Positions 58,178 to 64,000 of a stretch of DNA of 64,000 nt are shown here, one piece after another (within the stretch, counting starts at the first letter, position 1; each line of letters begins with the position of its first letter). Under the pieces are notes generated by a model, which saw only the letters and a list, made by a program, of their open reading frames with translations, was not told the DNA's origin and searched no databases. The position numbers were made by a program, and so were the translations under genes. The stretch lies in NCBI GenBank assembly GCA_021816455.1, contig JAKAXU010000001.1, positions 1 to 64,000 on the forward strand. Direction: 5' to 3'. This DNA is from Acidobacteriota bacterium. Its GTDB lineage: Bacteria > Acidobacteriota > Terriglobia > Terriglobales > Acidobacteriaceae.

Positions 58178-59347
58178 ATGAAGAGAAGTCAGGTTGCTGT
58201 TTATGCGCTGTTGCTGACGGGATGGTTGAGCGCCGCTTGTGCTCCATTTGCGGTGGCACAAGGCCCGCAGTCCGCAGTGCGGATCAATGGGGAAGCACCG
58301 GTAACGTTGAGGCGGACACACACGCCCGACGCGACGAAACCGGAGTTTACAGGCATTACCGTGATGCCGGGTCGCGGCATGGAAGTGCAGCAGATCACGG
58401 CCTGGTTCCCGGGCAAAGGCGAGATGCACGTGCTGGCATCGCCAGATTTGAAACAGACGGCATCCATGCTGAACAATCGGGACACGGCCAACGGCGACCT
58501 TGGGTACAGGTTGGGCGCGGCATTCCTGTTCCCTTATCCGAACCGGATTCGCGGAAAACTGTCTTCTGACGGAAAGATGCTGACCGCAGTATGGAACGGA
58601 CGCAGCGTCACACTACCGGCAAACAACGTAGGCGCACACCCCGGAGCTGAGCGGCACGCGATGCACGGATTGATTCTGAAGGGTAAAGTGACCGACGTCC
58701 GAGTGACGCGCACCGCAGCGGGCGGAACGATTACGGGCATCCTTCATTGCGGCGATTTCGGCGGACACTGGTTCTCCAGCAGCGATCTTTCCTATACGAT
58801 CACGCTGACGGCGACGAACGTAGAGGTCTCCATCGCGGCGAAAAACGTGGGGAACGCGAGCGAGCCGGTGGCGCTCGGCTGGCATCCTTATTTTGCGCTT
58901 CCGAGCAAGGACCGGAAGCAGGTTCGGCTGCACATTCCAGGCAGTGTGCTAACGGTTGTGGACAACTACGACAATGTCTTCCCAACGGGCAAACTGATGC
59001 CGGTGGCAGGAACCGCGTATGACTTCCAGGCTCCGGACGGCAAGGCTCTGGGCGGACAGTTCCTGGACGACAATTTCAGTTCCCTGGAGCGCACGAAAGG
59101 CGCTGTCGTCGTGAAAGTTCTCGATCCGGCAGCGCATTACGGAGTGGAAATTGACGGCCTGTCGCCGGAAATTCGCACGGTGCAGGTCTATGCGCCGCCG
59201 ACGCAGAATTTTGTGGCCGTCGAAGACCAGTACAACTTTGGAGACCCGTTCGGCAAGGAGTGGGGCACGATGAATACGGGAATGGTGACGCTGGCACCGG
59301 GCAAAAGTACGCAATGGCGGGTGCGTCTGGGACTGCTGCAGCCATAG
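58178..59347 (+). CDS. Secreted aldose 1-epimerase (galactose mutarotase family)
   Basis: 389-residue mutarotase-like enzyme interconverting alpha and beta anomers of sugars. An N-terminal signal (about 5-27, VAVYALLLTGWLSAACAPFAVA) predicts export; Cys21 is near a weak lipobox. The family's histidine lies in LGWHPYFALP and a late Glu in AHYGVEIDGLSPEIRTVQVYAP. The strand-rich fold and length fit GalM. A GAGGCGAAG site precedes the ATG. It is monocistronic. Periplasmic mutarotases would act with imported or extracellular sugars such as those released by GH3 enzymes; this is inference. Confidence 0.88.
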   Translation: MKRSQVAVYALLLTGWLSAACAPFAVAQGPQSAVRINGEAPVTLRRTHTPDATKPEFTGITVMPGRGMEVQQITAWFPGKGEMHVLASPDLKQTASMLNNRDTANGDLGYRLGAAFLFPYPNRIRGKLSSDGKMLTAVWNGRSVTLPANNVGAHPGAERHAMHGLILKGKVTDVRVTRTAAGGTITGILHCGDFGGHWFSSSDLSYTITLTATNVEVSIAAKNVGNASEPVALGWHPYFALPSKDRKQVRLHIPGSVLTVVDNYDNVFPTGKLMPVAGTAYDFQAPDGKALGGQFLDDNFSSLERTKGAVVVKVLDPAAHYGVEIDGLSPEIRTVQVYAPPTQNFVAVEDQYNFGDPFGKEWGTMNTGMVTLAPGKSTQWRVRLGLLQP

Positions 59348-59425
59348 GCCAGCCGTGAACCCTGCCGTAAACCCTGATCCGGGGCGGTCTGTTCCATAAT
59401 ACTGAACCCTTATCCAGCGACGCGT

Positions 59426-59454
59426 TTGACCGCCTGCGGCAAGGCTCTTACCAT
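59426..59454 (+). promoter_or_regulatory. Predicted promoter of the tig-clpP-clpX cluster
   Basis: TTGACC (59426-59431), 17-bp spacer, TACCAT (59449-59454), 126 bp before the chosen tig start. Plausible sigma-70 promoter; not proven. Confidence 0.45.
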
Positions 59455-59580
59455 GGAAGATGACGTTTCCCTGCCCGGATTTTGAGCAGCGTCGTCCCTG
59501 TGCGCAAACGACGCAGCCCGGGGAGCACGCGGTCGGCTGGGCGAGTACGGAAGACGGACCCACACTGGAAGGCACACACA

Positions 59581-61014
59581 TTGAGTTCTGCAGAAACGAT
59601 TGACACCGCCCCCCACGCTGAGACAGCCCCGGAAGAGACGCTCGCAGCAGGTTATGAAGAGCACAATAGCCACGAAGGCCATCCTCACGACAGCCACAAC
59701 CATGAAGGTCACGACCATGCCGGGCACACACACGGGCCGGTCCTGAATCCGGAATGTGTGCGCGAGGTGAAGCTCGAAGCCTCGACCGAGGAAGTCGATG
59801 CAGCCTTTGCCCGCGTGCTCAGGGAGTACAAAAAGTTCGCCAAGATTCCGGGATTCCGCGCCGGAAAGGTTCCGGAGACCGTGGTGCGACGCCGCTTTGC
59901 CGAGCAGATTCGCAAGGATGTAGTGGAGAGATTGTTGCCGGAGCGTTTTCAGGCGGCGATCCAGGCCGCCGGACTATTGCCCGTCTCGCAGCCACAACTG
60001 ACCCAGTTCACTCTTGAAGAGGGCAAGGCGCTTGAAGGCACAGCGGTCTTTGAGGTGGTTCCTCCGATCTCAATCGACGGATATCGGGAGGTAACTGTTC
60101 CGAAGTTGCCGGTCACCGTGAGCGAGGAAGAGTTCCAGCGCGAGCTGAAGCAGTTGCAGGAGTCGCGAGCTACTGTGGAGAACGTCGAAGAGGATCGCGC
60201 ACTGGCCGATGGCGACTGGGCCCAGATCAGCTTCCACGGCGAAGCGCAGGCAAGCACTGCGGACGCGCCCGAGCCGGTCGACGGCGAAAATTCGCTGGTG
60301 GAAATTGGCGGGGAGCAGACACTGCCGGCCTTCACCGAGGCGCTGCGCGGAGCAAAGCCGGGCCAGGAGATTCAGGCTGAGGTGGTATATCCAGCCGACT
60401 ATCAGGAGACTCGACTGGCAGGCAAGACCGTCACGTATACGATCGAGGTGAAGGCGATCAAAAAGCGTACTTTGCCGGAATTGAACGACGCGTTTGCGCA
60501 GGAGCTGGGCGACTACGAGAACCTTGCCGCGCTGGAGACACGCATTCGTGAATTCCTGCAGGCAAACAAGGAACGCGACAATGAGCAGCGGACACGCGAA
60601 GCTCTCTTCGCCAGGCTCGCCGAGCAGTTCCCCTTCCCCGTCCCGGAGACACTGGTGCAGCAGCAGGTGGACGCACGGCTGGACCGTGGACTGCGTGCGC
60701 TGGCATCGCAGGGCATGAGTGCGGAGATGATGCGGAAGCTGGACTTCGCGCGGCTGCGCGGAGCACAGCGCGATGCGGCGCTGCAGGAGGTAAGAACCGC
60801 TCTGCTGCTGGATCGGATTGCCGAGGCTGAGGGAATCGAGGTGACCGACGAGGAGTTCGAACAAGAATTGCAGATCGCCGCCTTGCAGTCCCGCGAACCG
60901 CTGGAGAGCCTGCGGTCGCGTTTGACCCAGGACGGTGGACTGGCTAGAATCCGAGAACAGATCAAACGGGAAAAAACCGCCAGCGCACTTTCTCAGCGAA
61001 TGCCCGCTGCCTGA
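59581..61014 (+). CDS. tig: Trigger factor chaperone with a His-rich N-terminal extension
   Basis: Ribosome-associated chaperone and peptidyl-prolyl isomerase, 477 residues. The ribosome-binding motif is IPGFRAGKVPETVV (about 96-109). A PPIase (FKBP-like) domain (about 205-300, GDWAQISFHGEA) and the long helical C-terminal arms follow. Residues 28-51 hold ten histidines in pairs (HNSHEGHP, HDSHNHEGHDHAGHTH), absent from usual trigger factors and reminiscent of metal-binding tails of SlyD and HypB. The start was set at TTG 59581 after GGAAGG; an in-frame TTG 99 bp upstream gives a basic, non-family extension. The His tract is inside the protein with either start. clpP and clpX follow. Confidence 0.93.
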   Translation: MSSAETIDTAPHAETAPEETLAAGYEEHNSHEGHPHDSHNHEGHDHAGHTHGPVLNPECVREVKLEASTEEVDAAFARVLREYKKFAKIPGFRAGKVPETVVRRRFAEQIRKDVVERLLPERFQAAIQAAGLLPVSQPQLTQFTLEEGKALEGTAVFEVVPPISIDGYREVTVPKLPVTVSEEEFQRELKQLQESRATVENVEEDRALADGDWAQISFHGEAQASTADAPEPVDGENSLVEIGGEQTLPAFTEALRGAKPGQEIQAEVVYPADYQETRLAGKTVTYTIEVKAIKKRTLPELNDAFAQELGDYENLAALETRIREFLQANKERDNEQRTREALFARLAEQFPFPVPETLVQQQVDARLDRGLRALASQGMSAEMMRKLDFARLRGAQRDAALQEVRTALLLDRIAEAEGIEVTDEEFEQELQIAALQSREPLESLRSRLTQDGGLARIREQIKREKTASALSQRMPAA

Positions 61015-61136
61015 TAAAGTCGCGCGATTTATAACCTGCATTTCCGAAATCCAATCCGGGATGCATCCGTTACTAACAAGCATCACCAGACCGCCGGAGC
61101 GCGACAGTCGTTCCGGCAAAATGAGAGAATAGCGGA

Positions 61137-61727
61137 ATGGCACTGGTTCCCATGGTGGTTGAGCAGACGAGTCGCGGCGAGCGCGCCTACGACATTTACT
61201 CGCGTCTGCTGCGCGACAACATCATCTTCCTCGGCACGCCGATCGACGACCAGATTGCAAATCTGGTCGTCGCTCAAATGCTGTTTCTCTCCGGCGAAGA
61301 CCCGGAGAAGGATATCCAGCTCTATATCAACTCGCCGGGCGGATCGATCACCGCCGGACTTGCCATCTACGACACGATGCAGTTCATCAAGAACGACGTG
61401 GTGACCTATTGCATCGGTCAGGCAGCGAGCATGGGTGCGTTTCTGCTGCTGTCCGGAACCAAGGGCAAGCGATTCGCGCTTCCAAACTCGCGCATTCTGA
61501 TTCATCAGCCCTCGATGGGCGGACTAAGCGGTCAGGCGACGGACATCGACATTCACGCGCGGGAGATTCTGCGCATTCGCGAGATTACCAATACGCTGAT
61601 GGCCAAACACACCGGACAGACGCTGGAGCAGATCGAGCGGGATGTGGAGCGCGATTTCATCATGAACGCGCCACAGGCGAAAGAATACGGTATTATCGAT
61701 GAAATCATCGACAGGCCGCGAAGCTGA
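61137..61727 (+). CDS. clpP: ATP-dependent Clp protease proteolytic subunit
   Basis: 196-residue serine peptidase that forms the double heptamer degraded-substrate chamber. Catalytic S98 in [12 protein letters not shown]123 in [10 protein letters not shown] and D173 in ERDFIMN. The N-terminal axial segment ([23 protein letters not shown]) is standard. It follows tig by 122 bp and precedes clpX by 45 bp, the classic tig-clpP-clpX order. Confidence 0.97.
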   Translation: MALVPMVVEQTSRGERAYDIYSRLLRDNIIFLGTPIDDQIANLVVAQMLFLSGEDPEKDIQLYINSPGGSITAGLAIYDTMQFIKNDVVTYCIGQAASMGAFLLLSGTKGKRFALPNSRILIHQPSMGGLSGQATDIDIHAREILRIREITNTLMAKHTGQTLEQIERDVERDFIMNAPQAKEYGIIDEIIDRPRS

Positions 61728-61772
61728 TTCAGAAACGCAGTTGGGGACAGAGCGTAGCGGGAGGATGCAGGC

Positions 61773-63050
61773 ATGAAAACTCGTTCGGGACCGGAAGACA
61801 CATTACGGTGTTCGTTCTGCCACAAGTCGCAGGACGCTGTCGCCAAGCTTATCTCCTCGCCGAGCGACTATCCTCGTGCTTACATCTGCGACGAATGCGT
61901 TGCGGTGTGCAATTCCATCCTGGAGGATGACCGCTCGGATGCGAGTCCATCCAGTTCTCCGTCGCACCTGCCGAAGCCGCAGGAGGTGAAAGCCTTCCTC
62001 GACGAATACGTGATCGGACAGGACCAGACCAAGAAGAAGCTCGCAGTCGCTGTTTACAACCACTACAAGCGCATCCAGATGAATCGGATGCGCAACAACG
62101 ATATCGAGCTTGCAAAGTCGAATATTCTGCTGCTCGGGCCGACCGGCTCTGGGAAGACGCTGCTGGCGCATACGCTGGCCAAGATGCTCGATGTGCCGTT
62201 CGCCATTGTGGACGCGACAACGCTGACCGAGGCGGGCTACGTGGGCGAGGACGTGGAGAACATCATCCTCAAGCTTCTGCAAGCGGCCGACGGTGATGTG
62301 GCACGCGCGCAAAGCGGAATCATCTATATCGACGAGATCGACAAGATCGGTCGCAAGGACGAGAATCCTTCCATCACGCGCGATGTCTCCGGCGAAGGCG
62401 TGCAACAGGCGCTGCTGAAGATTCTGGAAGGCACAGTGGCCAATGTTCCGCCACAGGGCGGACGGAAGCATCCGCACCAGGAATTTACCGCGGTCGACAC
62501 GACGAATATTTTGTTCATCTGCGGCGGGGCGTTTGTGGGGTTAGAGCGTGTGATTGGCCGTCGCATCGGCAAGAAGGCGCTTGGCTTCAAGGCAAATGAA
62601 ACCGCGGAAGTGGACGGCGCGCTTGCACTGCGTCCGCAAAGGGACACTGAGCTGCTGCGCCAGGTCGAACCGCAGGATCTGATCAAGTACGGTCTGATTC
62701 CAGAGTTTGTGGGCCGTCTGCCGGTAATGGGCGTGCTGGAAGAACTGGACGAAGCGGCTCTGGTCGAGATTCTGACCAAGCCCAAGAATGCGATTCTGAA
62801 GCAGTACCAGCGACTCTTCGAGTATGAGAATGTGCATCTGCACTTCACCGCGGATGCAGTGGGCGCGGTGGCACGCGAGGCGCTGCGGCGCAAGGTGGGA
62901 GCGCGCGGACTACGCATGATTCTGGAAGAACTGATGCTGGATCTGATGTATCATCTGCCGAACAGCAAGCGCGTGCGCGATCTGGAGATCACGCGAGAGA
63001 TGGTCGAGCGGCGTGACCTGTCGCTGTCGCTGCTGGAAAAGGCAGGCTGA
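61773..63050 (+). CDS. clpX: ATP-dependent Clp protease ATPase subunit ClpX
   Basis: 425-residue AAA+ unfoldase. N-terminal zinc-binding domain CSFC...CDEC (C13, C16, C39, C42). Walker A is in [14 protein letters not shown], Walker B in [13 protein letters not shown]. The [11 protein letters not shown] and ALLKILEGT blocks are present, and [19 protein letters not shown] closes the C-terminal domain. GGGAGGA lies 9 bp before the ATG. Pairs with clpP. Confidence 0.97.
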   Translation: MKTRSGPEDTLRCSFCHKSQDAVAKLISSPSDYPRAYICDECVAVCNSILEDDRSDASPSSSPSHLPKPQEVKAFLDEYVIGQDQTKKKLAVAVYNHYKRIQMNRMRNNDIELAKSNILLLGPTGSGKTLLAHTLAKMLDVPFAIVDATTLTEAGYVGEDVENIILKLLQAADGDVARAQSGIIYIDEIDKIGRKDENPSITRDVSGEGVQQALLKILEGTVANVPPQGGRKHPHQEFTAVDTTNILFICGGAFVGLERVIGRRIGKKALGFKANETAEVDGALALRPQRDTELLRQVEPQDLIKYGLIPEFVGRLPVMGVLEELDEAALVEILTKPKNAILKQYQRLFEYENVHLHFTADAVGAVAREALRRKVGARGLRMILEELMLDLMYHLPNSKRVRDLEITREMVERRDLSLSLLEKAG

Positions 63051-63148
63051 CAGAGCTTCCTCGTCGGTAATCCCGGCTAGCGAATCACCCTGCGAAGTAA
63101 GACGGTTTGCGCTTGACACGATTGGCGACAATCGCAGAGGCTGGGTGC

Positions 63149-64000
63149 ATGCCCCGCATGCCCCAGTTCCGCAAATTGCTTCTTCTCACTTCCCTTCTTG
63201 CAGTTTTCACTTCGCTTCTTTCGAGCTCCGGCTCCGCGCTGGAGCGACAGCCATCGGCGACATATCATGGTCGGCGCGTGGCGTTGGGAAACGCACTGCA
63301 TGGGGGTGTAGCGATTCTGTTTGCCGCAGAGGAGCCGCTGCTGGACTTCATGCCCTATCGGCAGGATGCAGACTTCTATTACCTGACGGGATGGAATGAG
63401 CCGGGTGCAGCGCTGTTGGTGGCCGGTCCGGATGTGGATGCCAGACCCGCTCGTCCCTATCGAGAGATTCTTTTCCTGCCCACGCGCAATCTTCGCATGG
63501 AGAAATACACCGGCGTGAAGATGGATGCGGCGACTCCGAATGCCGCCGCGCTTGCCGGTGTGGACGAAGTGATGCCCATGACTGCGTTGCCGTCAGCGCT
63601 GAATGGGATGATCGCAGCGGACCGTCAGGTGGGCGCAAATCTCTGGACCCATCCAGACTCGGAGCAGGCGACTGCGCTGCTCTCCTGGACGTCGGCAACG
63701 CTCGGCAACTCCGCCCCGCTGAAGGCGCGCGACCTGACACAACTGACTACGCCGCTGAGGCAGATCAAGGACGCGGGCGAGATTATTCTCCTGACCAAGG
63801 CAGCCGAGGCTTCGATGGATGCGCAGCGACTGATGTTCCGTTCCGTGAAGGCAGGCGTGACGGAGCGCGCGGTGGCTGGTGAAATGATCGCGCGCATGAT
63901 GGAGAATGGCTGCGAGCGACCGTCGTACGCGCCGATTGTCGGCTCCGGAATCAACTCGACGACGCTGCACTACTCGGAAAACTCGGCTACGATGCGCGAT
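63149..64000 (+). CDS. Secreted Xaa-Pro aminopeptidase (M24), partial at window end
   Basis: 284 codons are visible and the frame is open at the window edge. An N-terminal signal peptide (about 6-25, FRKLLLLTSLLAVFTSLLSS) is followed by the aminopeptidase P N-terminal domain (GNALHGGVAILFAAEEP, YRQDADFYYLTGWNEPGAALL, LRMEKYTGVK). The start of the M24 pita-bread domain follows (LRQIKDAGEIILLTKAAEASMDAQ, YAPIVGSGINSTTLHYSEN). The metal-binding residues lie beyond the edge. It removes N-terminal residues before proline; export suggests a role in peptide use. A second in-frame ATG at 63158 is an alternative start. It lies 98 bp after clpX. Confidence 0.88.
   Translation, partial: MPRMPQFRKLLLLTSLLAVFTSLLSSSGSALERQPSATYHGRRVALGNALHGGVAILFAAEEPLLDFMPYRQDADFYYLTGWNEPGAALLVAGPDVDARPARPYREILFLPTRNLRMEKYTGVKMDAATPNAAALAGVDEVMPMTALPSALNGMIAADRQVGANLWTHPDSEQATALLSWTSATLGNSAPLKARDLTQLTTPLRQIKDAGEIILLTKAAEASMDAQRLMFRSVKAGVTERAVAGEMIARMMENGCERPSYAPIVGSGINSTTLHYSENSATMRD

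Noticed and set aside
59482-59580. Upstream TTG start for trigger factor
   Set aside because: The 33 extra residues are basic and unlike the family. GGAAGG lies before the TTG at 59581 but no site lies before 59482.

Overview
The window reads as a chromosomal segment of an Acidobacteriota bacterium, most likely of the Acidobacteriaceae/Terriglobia type. This is an inference from several signs: moderately high G+C by eye, the gene order recO-glyQ-glyS, a giant LptC/OstA-like gene next to lptB-rpoN, TolB/TPR serine/threonine kinases, tandem copies of a family carrying an RILGMMPNYRAVSAG block, YVTN beta-propeller lipoproteins, and frequent GTG/TTG starts. The cell is Gram-negative and diderm, with LPS transport genes, an RND efflux system with an outer-membrane channel, and lipoproteins. 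No phage, transposase or CRISPR array was found. One tRNA gene, tRNA-Gln(CUG), is present.

Layout. 0.1-3.0 kb (minus): M20 dipeptidase, mobA and an MlaF-like ATPase with overlapping ends. 3.3-7.1 kb (plus): an NtrC-type sigma-54 activator, its membrane histidine kinase and a lipoprotein in one tight operon, closed by a hairpin shared with a convergent S10 carboxypeptidase. 8.9-10.7 kb (minus): tlyA and nadK. 10.9-12.2 kb (plus): ECF sigma factor and RskA-type anti-sigma factor. 12.4-19.2 kb: a beta-propeller lipoprotein, a DUF92 membrane protein, a Ser/Thr kinase with TPRs, and a secreted TPR/retropepsin-like protein. 19.3-24.9 kb (minus): a conserved small gene, the lptC/A fusion, lptB and rpoN. 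25.0-30.0 kb: an exported MetX-like hydrolase, then recO-glyQ-glyS on minus. 30.4-35.6 kb: carA and carB, separated by about 0.8 kb of A+T-richer DNA that holds a frameshifted GIY-YIG nuclease remnant, a 28-bp palindrome and REP-like repeats.

35.7-42.0 kb: a GH3 glycosidase, then a tesA homologue divergent from ybbA-ybbP. 42.0-48.1 kb (minus): a small Cys/His-rich membrane protein followed by a CzcCBA-type metal efflux operon. 48.4 kb: tRNA-Gln with a clear promoter. 49.0-52.7 kb: PPK2 polyphosphate kinase divergent from a proton-type P-type ATPase. 52.7-55.1 kb (minus): an exported amidohydrolase and isoaspartyl peptidase/asparaginase. 55.4-57.3 kb (plus): two tandem paralogues of unknown function, both starting at TTG. 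57.3-59.3 kb: UdgB uracil-DNA glycosylase divergent from a secreted aldose epimerase. 59.6-64.0 kb (plus): tig-clpP-clpX, then a secreted Xaa-Pro aminopeptidase cut by the window edge.

Themes. The sigma-54 factor, an enhancer-binding activator and its sensor lie in the same window, but no sigma-54 promoter was identified. Envelope biogenesis (LptB, LptC/A, MlaF-like) and protein quality control (trigger factor with a His-rich tail, ClpP, ClpX) are well represented. Spot counts of G and C suggest the plus strand is C-rich over roughly 26-48 kb and G-rich on both sides, which may mark an inverted block ending near tRNA-Gln. No clearly new multi-gene system is evident. The best leads are the carA/carB insertion, the His-rich trigger factor, the giant LptC/OstA protein, the RILGMMPNYRAVSAG tandem pair, and the Cys/His-rich leader gene of the metal-efflux operon.
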